DNA of 64,000 nucleotides from an uncultured Erythrobacter sp. (GTDB taxonomy: Bacteria; Pseudomonadota; Alphaproteobacteria; Sphingomonadales; Sphingomonadaceae): contig CANMTU010000001.1 in NCBI GenBank assembly GCA_947501005.1, positions 62,001 to 126,000 of the forward strand, written 5' to 3'. Numbering within the stretch: position 1 is the stretch's first letter; every line of letters begins with the position of its first letter. Positions 28,462 through 36,824 of the stretch are shown in pieces. Below the pieces are notes generated by a model that was given only the letters and a program-made list of their open reading frames with translations, made no database searches and was not told the origin of the DNA. A program made the translations under genes and the position numbers.

Positions 28462-29880
28462 TCAGGCCTTCTGAGCGTTCCAGGCGTCGATCTGGGATTG
28501 CAGAAAGGTCAGGGTGGACTTCGAAGCGGCGACGTTGCTGTCGGCCTTAGCGAAACGCGCGATCATGTTGGCGCGCAGCGTCTCCTGCCGTTCGGCGAGC
28601 TTTTCGAGGTCCATCTGGATCTGCTGCGACTGCGACTGGTAGCGGGCGATCGATCCTGCGAGCGAGGCCGGATCGCCGCCGGCGCTGCTCGAGCGCGATA
28701 TCCGCTCGATGGTCGAATAGATGCCATCGATGCGGGTAGTGAACATCGCCGCGACGCCTGCCGGATCGCGCGTCATGACTTCGGCCATGCGGACGCTATC
28801 GAAGGTGAAGCTGCCGTCGCGCTGGATGGCAAGGCCGAGTTCCGCCAGCGTGCGCGGCGAGCCTTCGGGCGCGTTGGGCAAGATCACCATCGTGCCCAGC
28901 GCCGAAAAACTGCGCTTGAGCGCCCGTGCACCGCTGTCGCGGGCGAGATCTCCGGTCATCGGATCGGTCGCGGTGCGCAGATCAGTGACGATCTCGTTCA
29001 AGGCGCCAGTGATGTCCTGCATCGCGGAGCTCAGCGCACTGGTCGAATTGCGGAAGCCGATTGTCGCGGGCGCTCCGGCGTTGGTGGCCATAAGCGAGAG
29101 TGAGAGGCCGGGCGCGATGTTCTCGATCGTGTTAGAGGGACTGCGGCGGGCGATCCCGTCAAGCAGGAATTCAGCGTCCACCGATGTTTTGAGGAGGCGC
29201 GCCGCATTGCCGCCCGGCTGCCAAGCGATGTTTGAAAGACCCGGATTGGCACCGTCCTCGGTTGCTTCGATGATGAAGCCATTCTTCGCACCGTCGTTGC
29301 CCTTGATCACCAGCTGAGCGCCAAGATCGGTCTGCGCGACATAGGCGGTAAGCCCGCCATTCCGGACATTGATGGTGCTCGCGACGTCGTTCAGCGTCGC
29401 GCCTGGCTCGATCCCGATCGAGAGCGGCGCGGTCGCTGGGTCCTCAGTGAAGATAGTCGTGCTGGTCTGGCCGAAGCGGAAGGTGAGGGTGCCAGCACCA
29501 ACCGTATCGGTGCTGTTCGCGTAGTTCGGGCCGGTAAGGATCTGGTTGCTCGCCAGCTGCGTGACCTCAAGCGAGTAGGTGCCTTTGCCGACCGTGCCGA
29601 TCGGGCTTGAAACCGTTGCCACGGCAGAGTTGGATATGGTCGGCAGCGGCGCGAGATCACCACCGCGCAGCCGGTCGCCGAGCGCCGAGACGAAGGTGGA
29701 GAGCGAGCTGCGGATCGACCCGGCAAGGGAGATTCGCCGCTCCAGCGTTTCCGATTGAGAGGCCAGGCGCTCGTTGCGACCAGCGAATTGTGCTTCGGCG
29801 AGCTGGTTGGCGAGGCCAGCCATGTCGACCCCGCTGCCGATGCCCAGCGTATTGGCGATTGAGGAGGCGGAAACGTTCAT
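28462..29880 (-). CDS. fliD: Flagellar filament cap FliD
   Basis: 472 residues. The N-terminal domain has NTLGIGSGVDMAGLANQLAE and VSSPIGTVGKGTYSLEVTQL, and the C-terminus GSIARYQSQSQQIQMDLEKL with a long coiled coil, as in FliD. It caps the filament tip and folds flagellin. Its ATG overlaps the flhB stop. Confidence 0.93.
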   Translation of the reverse strand: MNVSASSIANTLGIGSGVDMAGLANQLAEAQFAGRNERLASQSETLERRISLAGSIRSSLSTFVSALGDRLRGGDLAPLPTISNSAVATVSSPIGTVGKGTYSLEVTQLASNQILTGPNYANSTDTVGAGTLTFRFGQTSTTIFTEDPATAPLSIGIEPGATLNDVASTINVRNGGLTAYVAQTDLGAQLVIKGNDGAKNGFIIEATEDGANPGLSNIAWQPGGNAARLLKTSVDAEFLLDGIARRSPSNTIENIAPGLSLSLMATNAGAPATIGFRNSTSALSSAMQDITGALNEIVTDLRTATDPMTGDLARDSGARALKRSFSALGTMVILPNAPEGSPRTLAELGLAIQRDGSFTFDSVRMAEVMTRDPAGVAAMFTTRIDGIYSTIERISRSSSAGGDPASLAGSIARYQSQSQQIQMDLEKLAERQETLRANMIARFAKADSNVAASKSTLTFLQSQIDAWNAQKA

Positions 29881-31037
29881 TGATCTGATAACGGCGCGTT
29901 CGGGGCAGGATTAACCGACAATCGTCCATCCGCGTCGAAACGCAGCGCAACGGGAATGTCGACCGCTGGCAGCCCGGGCGCCTCGCCGCGCTTGAGCGAG
30001 AAGACATAGGCCAGCACCGAGGCCACAGCGCTGTAAAGATCCTCGCAGATGCTCTGCCGCTCACGAGTGGTGTAGTAGACCGAGCGGGCGAGCTGCGGGA
30101 TTTCCAGCGTCGGCAGGGCGAGTTCGAGCGCCAGTTCCTTCATCGCCAGCGCCTTGTCGCCGCGCCCTTTGGCCAACACGATCGGGGCCGAGGCCTTGGC
30201 GGGGTCGTAGGTCATGGCGACCGCGAAATGAGTCGGGTTGGTAATAACGAACTGCGCCTCGCGCATGGCCCCGGCGACCGATCCCGTGGCAATGTCGCGC
30301 TGGCGCTGGCGCCGTGCGGCCTTCATTTCAGGCGAGCCCTCGCTTTCTTTGCTCTCGTCGCGCATTTCCTGGTGGCTCATCCTGAGCCGCTTCTGCTGGC
30401 GCAACCATTGGATCGGCAGGTCGACAAGGGCGATTACGATTAGTCCGCCGCCCAGTGCGAAGATCAGCGAAATGATCGCGTGCCACGCTGCGCTCAGCTG
30501 AGCGGACAAATTGCCACGGCCCAGGCCGATGACGGTTTCCATGCTGCTCCACCACCAGGCCAGCGCGATGCTGCCGAGGAGGATGACCTTGAGCAGTCCC
30601 TTGCCCATCTCGATTAGACCCTGCGGACCGAACATCCGCTTGAAGCCTGACAGCGGGTTAATCCGCTGCCCCTTGGCCTTGAGATTTTCCCCTACCCAGC
30701 GACCGCGCCCGAAAGCGAGCTGCGAGATGAGCGTGACGAGGATGACCGGAAGAGCCAGCGTCAGGATCGCCGGAACGCCGAGGAGGAGCCCTTGCATCAG
30801 CAGCCCCCGTACACTGAACTCACGCAGATCGCGGGCGTCAAAGATGAAGGCTTCGCGGGTCAGGTCGGATAGCCCGTCGAACAGCATCGGCCCAGCGAAG
30901 GCGAGCCAAGAACCGCCGAGGAGGATAACCGCCGCCGTGCTCGCATCCTTGGATCGCAGGACATCGCCCTTCTTCGCGGCGTCGGCGATCCGCTTCTCTG
31001 TTGGCGCGTAAGTCTTTTCGCCGGCGGTTTCGCTCAT
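29877..31037 (-). CDS. flhB: Export-gate switch protein FlhB
   Basis: 386 residues. The N-terminus KTYAPTEKRIADAAKKGDVL is canonical, four membrane helices follow, and the cytoplasmic autocleavage motif NPTHFAVAMTYDP lies near residue 266, cut between Asn and Pro. Together with FliK it switches export from rod/hook to filament substrates. It overlaps fliR and fliD by four bases each. Confidence 0.95.
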   Translation of the reverse strand: MSETAGEKTYAPTEKRIADAAKKGDVLRSKDASTAAVILLGGSWLAFAGPMLFDGLSDLTREAFIFDARDLREFSVRGLLMQGLLLGVPAILTLALPVILVTLISQLAFGRGRWVGENLKAKGQRINPLSGFKRMFGPQGLIEMGKGLLKVILLGSIALAWWWSSMETVIGLGRGNLSAQLSAAWHAIISLIFALGGGLIVIALVDLPIQWLRQQKRLRMSHQEMRDESKESEGSPEMKAARRQRQRDIATGSVAGAMREAQFVITNPTHFAVAMTYDPAKASAPIVLAKGRGDKALAMKELALELALPTLEIPQLARSVYYTTRERQSICEDLYSAVASVLAYVFSLKRGEAPGLPAVDIPVALRFDADGRLSVNPAPNAPLSDQ

Positions 31038-31819
31038 CGTGCGATCACGCTTTCGGTCTCGGCGAGGGCGTCGCCGACAAGGTCGGTGAACTGGTCGTAG
31101 ATCAGGGGGGCGGAGATGATCAGCGCGGCCATGCCGGCAAGGACGCCGGCGGGAAGGCCAAGCGCGAACAGGTTGAGCGAGGGGGCCGAACGGCTGAGAA
31201 TGCCGGTCAGCACCTGCACGAGCAGCAGGATTAGCGTGACAGGCAGTGCGATCCGCACGGCGGTCTCGAACATGAAGCTTGCGAAACCGGCGATTGCGGC
31301 GAAGCGTTCGGCACCAAGCCAGGTCTGGCCAGGCGGGAAGGCGTTGTAGCTTTCGGTCACCAGCGCGATCCAGTCGAGATGCGCGCCTGTAGCGAGGAAG
31401 ATCAGGGTCAGCACGATCATGAAGTACTGGCCGAAGGAGCTCGTGGTACCGCCCCCCATCGCATCGGGCGAAACCGCCATGCTCATCCCCATTCCGCCCC
31501 CGATCAGTTCTGCGGCGACGGTCGGCGCGGCGAAGGCCATCTGCAGGACGAAGCCGAGCGCTAGGCCGACGATGACTTCACCCAGGATTGCGAGTATCCC
31601 GTCAAGCGAGATGAGCGCCGCCGGGGTCTGCACCGAGGGCATCGAGATCGACACGAAGATAGCGAGCGCACCGGTGATTGACACCCGGACCGACACTGGC
31701 ACCGAGGTCGCTCCGAAGAACGGCGCGGCGAGGAGTGCAGCGCCAAGCCGCGTCATGAGGAAGACGACACGCCACAGGTCTTGCTCCAGCGCGCCGATGC
31801 CAAGGTCGACTCCGTTCAC
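31034..31819 (-). CDS. fliR: Export-gate protein FliR
   Basis: 261 residues with six or so hydrophobic helices, including LMTRLGAALLAAPFFGATSV and ALGFVLQMAFAAPTVAAELI, typical of FliR. It forms the export-gate core with FliP and FliQ, and is ordered fliQ-fliR-flhB as in most flagellar loci. Confidence 0.93.
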   Translation of the reverse strand: MNGVDLGIGALEQDLWRVVFLMTRLGAALLAAPFFGATSVPVSVRVSITGALAIFVSISMPSVQTPAALISLDGILAILGEVIVGLALGFVLQMAFAAPTVAAELIGGGMGMSMAVSPDAMGGGTTSSFGQYFMIVLTLIFLATGAHLDWIALVTESYNAFPPGQTWLGAERFAAIAGFASFMFETAVRIALPVTLILLLVQVLTGILSRSAPSLNLFALGLPAGVLAGMAALIISAPLIYDQFTDLVGDALAETESVIAR

Positions 31820-31833
31820 GCCCGGTAGCTGCC

Positions 31834-32106
31834 TTAATCGCCCATCTTCGCAATTACGAGGAAGATGTCCTGCATGAAGTCGCCGACCAGCGCCATCATG
31901 GAGGCGCCAAGGATGACTAGCACGAAGGCCACCGCACCCAGCTTCGGAACGAAGGTCAGCGTTTGTTCATTGACCGAGGTCGCGGCTTGGACCAAGCCGA
32001 TCACCAAGCCAATGGCAAGGCTCGCTAGCAGGATCGGTGCGGCGACAAGTGCGGCGATCCACAACATGCGGTCAGCAAGCGAGAGAAGTACGGCGGTTTC
32101 GTCCAT
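31834..32106 (-). CDS. fliQ: Export-gate protein FliQ
   Basis: 90 residues with two membrane helices (LWIAALVAAPILLASLAIGL and LGAVAFVLVILGASMMALVG) and the conserved QAATSVNEQTLTFVPK loop. It is five bases after fliP in the same operon. Confidence 0.94.
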   Translation of the reverse strand: MDETAVLLSLADRMLWIAALVAAPILLASLAIGLVIGLVQAATSVNEQTLTFVPKLGAVAFVLVILGASMMALVGDFMQDIFLVIAKMGD

Positions 32107-32110
32107 TGTC

Positions 32111-32899
32111 TTATCCGAAGCTTGAGGCGAGCGAACCCATCAGCAGCGCCCACCCATCAACAAGGACGAACAGCAACAGCTTGAAGGGGAGCGAGACGAT
32201 CATCGGGCTCATCATCATCATGCCGAGGCTCATTAGCACGCTGGAGACAACGAGATCGATGACGAGGAAGGGCAGGAACAGCATGAAGCCGATCTGGAAG
32301 GCGGTCTTCAATTCGCTGGTCACGAAGGCTGGCAACAAGATCGAGAAGGGCACGTCCTGCGGGCTGGCGAACTGGCCGGTATTCGCAATGCCGGCGAACA
32401 TCTCGAGGTCGTACTCGCGGGTCTGACGGATCATGAAAGCATGGAACTGGTCGCCCGCACGCTCGATCGCGACCTCGGCCCCGATCTGGCCGGCCGAATA
32501 CGGCGCGATCGCTGTCTGGTTAACGTTCTCTAGCGTCGGGGCCATGATGAATAGCGAGAGGAACAGGCTGATCCCGATCAACACTTGGTTGGGCGGCGAC
32601 TGCTGTAGACCCAGGGCTTGGCGCAGAATTGCGAGCACGACGATGATCCGGGTGAAGCTGGTCATCATCAGTAGCAGGGCTGGCAGGATGGTGAGGAGGC
32701 CCATCACCAGAAGCAGTTGCAGCGAGAGGCTGAGCGGCTCGCCCCCCGCACCCGATAGCTGGCCGAAGGCGCGGTCGAGCGCGCCTGCGACGGCGGTATC
32801 CCCGCCTACGGCATTGACCGCGCCGACTTGGGCGCTGACGATCGTCGAGCTGGTCAGCGCGACGAAAGCCGTACCAATCCTGGCAAGGAGCGCGATCAC
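32111..32899 (-). CDS. fliP: Export-gate protein FliP
   Basis: 262 residues with a hydrophobic leader, LLTILPALLLMMTSFTRIIV, LRQALGLQQSPPNQVLIGIS and the C-terminal helices with DLVVSSVLMSLGMMMMSPM. The start is GTG at 32899, overlapping the fliO stop (GTGA). Longer upstream in-frame sequence belongs to fliO and fliN in other frames. Confidence 0.94.
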   Translation of the reverse strand: MIALLARIGTAFVALTSSTIVSAQVGAVNAVGGDTAVAGALDRAFGQLSGAGGEPLSLSLQLLLVMGLLTILPALLLMMTSFTRIIVVLAILRQALGLQQSPPNQVLIGISLFLSLFIMAPTLENVNQTAIAPYSAGQIGAEVAIERAGDQFHAFMIRQTREYDLEMFAGIANTGQFASPQDVPFSILLPAFVTSELKTAFQIGFMLFLPFLVIDLVVSSVLMSLGMMMMSPMIVSLPFKLLLFVLVDGWALLMGSLASSFG

Positions 32900-33189
32900 T
32901 GGGTGATGTCCTGTGAAGTGGCGAAGCCAACCGAGCGAGCTGGAGCTTCGGCGAGGCGGGTAAGGCCGTTCCGCGAGGTGGAAACGAGAATTTCCCGACC
33001 GTGGAATTCGATCACGGCAAGGCGCATGGTCGGCGAAAGCATGGTGCTTTCCACGATCCGCACGGCCTTGCTGCCACTGGCCGGGGCGCCGAACTGGCCC
33101 TGCATCTTCTTGGCAAGCTTCAGGCTGCCCCAGATCATCATGCCGATGAGGGGCAGCAGGACCAAAAGCTTGAGAACGTACCAGAACAT
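32896..33189 (-). CDS. fliO: Flagellar biosynthesis protein FliO
   Basis: 97 residues: one N-terminal helix (WYVLKLLVLLPLIGMMIWGS) and a small basic cytoplasmic domain (RIVESTMLSPTMRLAVIEFH, GREILVSTSRNGLTRLAEAP). FliO stabilises FliP during gate assembly. The assignment follows from topology, size and position between fliN and fliP; coupled on both sides by overlapping starts and stops. Confidence 0.85.
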   Translation of the reverse strand: MFWYVLKLLVLLPLIGMMIWGSLKLAKKMQGQFGAPASGSKAVRIVESTMLSPTMRLAVIEFHGREILVSTSRNGLTRLAEAPARSVGFATSQDITQ

Positions 33190-33512
33190 CAGACGTGCTC
33201 GCTGATGCCGGTCGCCTCGACCGTGATCGGCTGCGAACGACGCTCGACCTGCGGATCGCTGGAGGTCGCACCGACGATCTCGAGAACGCGGATGGCGAAA
33301 CGGCTGCCTTGAGCGATGACCTCGCCACGTGCGATGAGCTTGCCGTTGACAAGCATGTCGAGCGGTTCGTCGGTCAGGCGGTCGAGTTCCACGACGCTTG
33401 ATTCCCCCAACGCAAGAAGGTCGCGCAGCCGCATCGATTTGCGGCCGAGTTCCACGGTGAGGCGGACGTCGATGTCTTGGATCAGGCCGAAGCCATCTGC
33501 ATGCGAAGCCAT
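33189..33512 (-). CDS. fliN: Flagellar switch protein FliN
   Basis: 107 residues with the SpoA/surface-presentation domain: IQDIDVRLTVELGRKSMRLR, LLALGESSVVELDRLTDEPL, DMLVNGKLIARGEVI. It forms the bottom of the C-ring with FliM. The ATG at 33512 begins MASHADGFGL and fits the family length; the stop overlaps the fliO ATG. Confidence 0.93.
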   Translation of the reverse strand: MASHADGFGLIQDIDVRLTVELGRKSMRLRDLLALGESSVVELDRLTDEPLDMLVNGKLIARGEVIAQGSRFAIRVLEIVGATSSDPQVERRSQPITVEATGISEHV

Positions 33513-33517
33513 CTGTT

Positions 33518-34411
33518 CTACTCCGAAAGGAAGGATTTTGTGAGTTCGAGCGCGACACGGTCGTCGAGTTCTCCGACGCAGCCATGCGCGATAATGACAT
33601 TGCCGGTCAGCAGCGGCACATTGCGGTTTATCGCGACCGGAATGACCGCGCCGGGTTCGAGGCGGGCGAGCCGGGCGATCGACATCGGTACGTCGACTAG
33701 CACTGCGCGGAGCGGCAGATCGACATCCGAGATTGCCGACCCTTCGATGCCGCGCGCCCCGACCGTGCGTCCGGTTGCGGGCGATACGGCACGCGTGCCG
33801 ACGATTTCGGTCATGATTGCATTGCAGGCCGCTAAATGCACGGTCCATGTCTGTCCATCCGCGGCGGTCACTTCAAGCGCCGCGGTCCAGACCATCTCGG
33901 CAGCACCGAAGGAGGCGACCTGTTCGATATCCTCACCACTCGCGGCGATGGTGATGCCGCGGCGGTCGCACGCCCGGCGCAGCGCATCGGCCATGCGGTC
34001 CTCGAACTGGGCAGCGAAGCGCCGAGCCGAGGTGGGTAAGGCTACGCACTGTTCGTCCACCTCGCCGGCACCGCCGAGGATGCGATCGAACTGGGCAACC
34101 AGCTCGCCGATACCGACTGAAATGAGGATCCCCCGGCTTTCCTGACCCGATGTGAAGAAGCAGTGGCGATGGCCCGTGCCGACCAAGTCGTACCATTCGC
34201 TGGCCGGCATGCGGCGCGTTTCCAAAATACCGGTTGATAGTTTGCGGTCGTCGCAGATTTCGGCAAGCAACGCGTTGGCGTGTTCGGCAAAACCTTTGGC
34301 AAAGCGTGTGAACTCAATGTTGAGATCGGGGGGGCTTGCCGCACGGCTCAAAAGCTCGGCGCAGTGGTTAGCTGCCCGCGCTGCGGCTTGGGGGAAGGGG
34401 GTGACGATCAT
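33518..34411 (-). CDS. fliM: Divergent flagellar switch protein FliM
   Basis: 297 residues placed between fliL and fliN. The middle domain shows ILISVGIGELVAQFDRILGG, and the C-terminal SpoA-like domain LPLRAVLVDVPMSIARLARL with LLTGNVIIAHGCVGELDDRV. It is shorter than typical FliM (about 330-370) and lacks the N-terminal EIDALL-type CheY-binding segment: the protein begins MIVTPFPQAAARAANHCAEL. Reading upstream does not restore it, since fliL ends there. Switching control may be altered or absent. Confidence 0.82.
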   Translation of the reverse strand: MIVTPFPQAAARAANHCAELLSRAASPPDLNIEFTRFAKGFAEHANALLAEICDDRKLSTGILETRRMPASEWYDLVGTGHRHCFFTSGQESRGILISVGIGELVAQFDRILGGAGEVDEQCVALPTSARRFAAQFEDRMADALRRACDRRGITIAASGEDIEQVASFGAAEMVWTAALEVTAADGQTWTVHLAACNAIMTEIVGTRAVSPATGRTVGARGIEGSAISDVDLPLRAVLVDVPMSIARLARLEPGAVIPVAINRNVPLLTGNVIIAHGCVGELDDRVALELTKSFLSE

Positions 34412-34989
34412 TGAACGATGAAGGATAGGAAATAGACGTTCTCGACGCCGCCGAAGCCTTCCCGCTCTTCTAGCACCTGGTTGATGCCCTTGGTGAGGCG
34501 CTTCTGCAGCTCTTCCTTACCGTGAATGCTCATGATCTCGGCCTCGCTGGTCGCCGCCAATTCGGTGAGAACGCGCGAGCGAAGGGCGGTCTCGTGCTCC
34601 TTCAGCCACATCAGAACGCGGCCATCATAATGGGTCGATGCCGCGAGGCTAACCTGGATCAGCGCATTGTCGTCGGCGAGGTTCGAGGTGAAGTCATCGG
34701 TAAAGTTGTAATAGGCGGTGCGGTACTTGCCCCCGCCGACGCCATAGACGGCCTCGGCCGCTTCCTTTTCCTTGCCCTCGGCCGTGAAGGGATAGGGGTC
34801 TTCCTCGCCCTTCAGCAGAAGCTGCGGATTAGGGTCTTCTTTCTCGGCCTTGTGGCCGATTATCCCGTTGGCAAAGGCGCCGTAGGTGCCGCCGCCGCCC
34901 GCACCCAGAAGGACGAGCGAGAACAGCACCAGCTTGAGCTTGCCGCCCTTCTTTTTCATGGGTTCCTGCGTTGCGTTATCGGTGGACAT
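34408..34989 (-). CDS. fliL: Stator-associated protein FliL
   Basis: 193 residues: a lysine-rich cytoplasmic N-terminus, one helix (LKLVLFSLVLLGAGGGGTYG) and a periplasmic domain ending RLTKGINQVLEEREGFGGVE / NVYFLSFIVQ, as in FliL. The family rings the stator and supports torque. A GGAG ribosome-binding site precedes the ATG. Confidence 0.92.
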   Translation of the reverse strand: MSTDNATQEPMKKKGGKLKLVLFSLVLLGAGGGGTYGAFANGIIGHKAEKEDPNPQLLLKGEEDPYPFTAEGKEKEAAEAVYGVGGGKYRTAYYNFTDDFTSNLADDNALIQVSLAASTHYDGRVLMWLKEHETALRSRVLTELAATSEAEIMSIHGKEELQKRLTKGINQVLEEREGFGGVENVYFLSFIVQ

Positions 34990-35022
34990 AGTGGGCTCCT
35001 GTCAGATACTGATTATTAGAGA

Positions 35023-36378
35023 TCAGGCGTAGAGCGCGTCGTCGGACGCGAGGCGCTCCGGATTGCCAGACTCGACGGTGCCGGAATGGCGGCCGCGCGG
35101 ATCGGAATTATTCGAGCGCGGATTGTCGGCTTGGCTCTGATGATTTCCTTGGCCCTGCGCGAAACCGGCCCCGCTATGGCTGCCTGATGCGCTGCGATCG
35201 TGTGGGCTTGGTGCCAGCTGGTTCTGCTGCACAATCGCCTGCGGGGCAGTGTCCTGCCCCCGGATGGTCCCGCGGTCATTCGCCATGGCTGCGGCAAGCG
35301 CGCGCTGGCTTTCGTTGTTTTCGGCCGCGATCTCGACATTCATGCCGCTGCTCGAAGGCGCGAAGGTCACGGTCAGCGCGCCGAATTCACGGTGCGCCAC
35401 CGCGATAGCAGCGGGCTTGGTGAAATCTGTCTGGCGGGCGGCCATAAGATGCTCGACGATACGTTCGACATCGGCAAGGGGATCGGCGACCAGGGGGCGG
35501 GGCGAGGTCGAGCCTGGGCGCAGGAAGGGCGCAGTATTCTCGACCTGAATGGCGGAAGCTGGATTGGTTGGCTTGGTGTTGTCGAGAACCCCCTCCTGGC
35601 GCGAAGCGAAGTTGAGCCGATCGGACGTGCTGGGATCTTCGCCGGGCTGGTGATCGGCTTCGGTCACCACATTGCCTTCCGACGTCTGCAGTAGAACGGA
35701 TGCTGCGGCGGGCAGCACGCGCCCTTCGTTGATAGCGTGCGCATTCTTTGCAGTCAGTGCCGCATTGGCGAGTGACGCTGCATCCATCACCGGGCCGGGC
35801 CGCTCAGTGCGCGCCGCTTCAAAAGGCAACGATTGCATCGGCAGGGGAGCGTCTGCATCAACCGGGTTGGCTGCAGCAGTAATTCGAACCCGCAGTTCGC
35901 TGACCCGGCGGCTAGCAAAGGCTTCATCGTTCTGTAACGCTACCGTGATGCCAGAGAGGGTTGGCGCAGTCGAAGGGATTGCGCTGGGACCGCCCTTGAG
36001 AAGACGTGCGGTCATCGCAGGCGTTTGCGATAGAGGGGTCTCCTCAGACATTACCGGCCTGATTTGTTGCAACCGTGAGAGAAGTGCAGAAAGATCGGCT
36101 TCAGTCATGCGGTTGGCTTCTCCCGTGCTGATTTCCGACAAGGTCTGCAGGGCAGCCGGCAGAATTTTGCCGCCCGGCAGTGGGGCGGTTTGCTGGTTTT
36201 GCTCTGCGGGAACTACGAGTTCTGCCGCTGAGACCGCCGCGGCAAGATCGTTCTGCAGCAGCTTGCCGAAGTCGTCACCGCTCTTTGCAATCCCGGTTTT
36301 CTGCGAGCTTTCGCCATCTGGGCGCGGCAGAAAGCTACTCGCGTCGATCGTGTTGGGAAGGCTGAAGGAGATGTTCAT
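35023..36378 (-). CDS. fliK: Hook-length control protein FliK
   Basis: 451 residues, poorly conserved and Ala/Thr/Pro-rich in the N-terminal two thirds as expected. The C-terminal domain FGALTVTFAPSSSGMNVEIA matches the FliK export-switch core, followed by a His/Ser/Gly-rich tail. Full length suggests normal hook-length measurement even though FlgE and FlgD are short. It has its own near-exact sigma-54 box and a leader hairpin. Confidence 0.85.
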   Translation of the reverse strand: MNISFSLPNTIDASSFLPRPDGESSQKTGIAKSGDDFGKLLQNDLAAAVSAAELVVPAEQNQQTAPLPGGKILPAALQTLSEISTGEANRMTEADLSALLSRLQQIRPVMSEETPLSQTPAMTARLLKGGPSAIPSTAPTLSGITVALQNDEAFASRRVSELRVRITAAANPVDADAPLPMQSLPFEAARTERPGPVMDAASLANAALTAKNAHAINEGRVLPAAASVLLQTSEGNVVTEADHQPGEDPSTSDRLNFASRQEGVLDNTKPTNPASAIQVENTAPFLRPGSTSPRPLVADPLADVERIVEHLMAARQTDFTKPAAIAVAHREFGALTVTFAPSSSGMNVEIAAENNESQRALAAAMANDRGTIRGQDTAPQAIVQQNQLAPSPHDRSASGSHSGAGFAQGQGNHQSQADNPRSNNSDPRGRHSGTVESGNPERLASDDALYA

Positions 36379-36382
36379 TGGT

Positions 36383-36404
36383 AGTCCGCTCTTATTTGCG
36401 GACT
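36383..36404 (-). promoter_or_regulatory. Hairpin in the fliK leader
   Basis: Perfect 7-bp stem AGTCCGC (36383-36389) and GCGGACT (36398-36404) with an eight-base loop, ending four bases before the fliK ATG. The only purine-rich ribosome-binding candidates lie in its loop and stem, so it could control fliK translation. Confidence 0.5.
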
Positions 36405-36409
36405 GTCTA

Positions 36410-36424
36410 TCAAGAAGCGTGCCA
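36410..36424 (-). promoter_or_regulatory. Near-exact sigma-54 promoter before fliK
   Basis: Minus strand TGGCAC (complement of 36419-36424), five bases, then TTGA (complement of 36410-36413). It matches TGGCAC-N5-TTGC except that the final C of the -12 element is A. It lies inside the fliJ-fliK gap and points to fliK, 32 bases before its start. The -12 mismatch may weaken it. Confidence 0.6.
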
Positions 36425-36437
36425 GATTCTTGTCGGA

Positions 36438-36824
36438 TCAGTTTTTCTCAGGGCAGGCGGCGATCCTACGGACGAGTTCGCGTGTGTTCTCGCCCGCCTT
36501 GCGCAGGCGCAGGTCGGAATGGACGAAAGCTTCGCGCCGTGTCCGCGATTGCAGTTCCGCCTCATCTGCCTGCTTCTCGCTGAGTTTGGTAAGTTTTTGC
36601 AGCTGGTCGCGCATGGCCTTGCTGCCACGCAGATCGGCGCCCACCGCGTCGTCTTCGCGGGTGGCATAATGGGTGGCGAGGCTGCGCGTGCGCTCGGCGA
36701 CGCCGGATAGGCGCTCTCGGACTGCTTCGGCCTCGCTCGCTGCCAATGCCGATTGCATGCGCTCGACGTTTCTGATCCGCTGAATCAGTTGCACGCGCTT
36801 CAGTTTCTTTCGGTCAGGCGCCAT
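36438..36824 (-). CDS. fliJ: FliJ-like coiled-coil export protein
   Basis: 128 residues, almost wholly charged coiled coil (LIQRIRNVERMQSALAASEA, LQKLTKLSEKQADEAELQSR). Position directly after fliI (11-base overlap) and size identify it as FliJ, the central stalk of the FliI ATPase ring; sequence identity in this family is low, so the call rests on context. Confidence 0.72.
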   Translation of the reverse strand: MAPDRKKLKRVQLIQRIRNVERMQSALAASEAEAVRERLSGVAERTRSLATHYATREDDAVGADLRGSKAMRDQLQKLTKLSEKQADEAELQSRTRREAFVHSDLRLRKAGENTRELVRRIAACPEKN

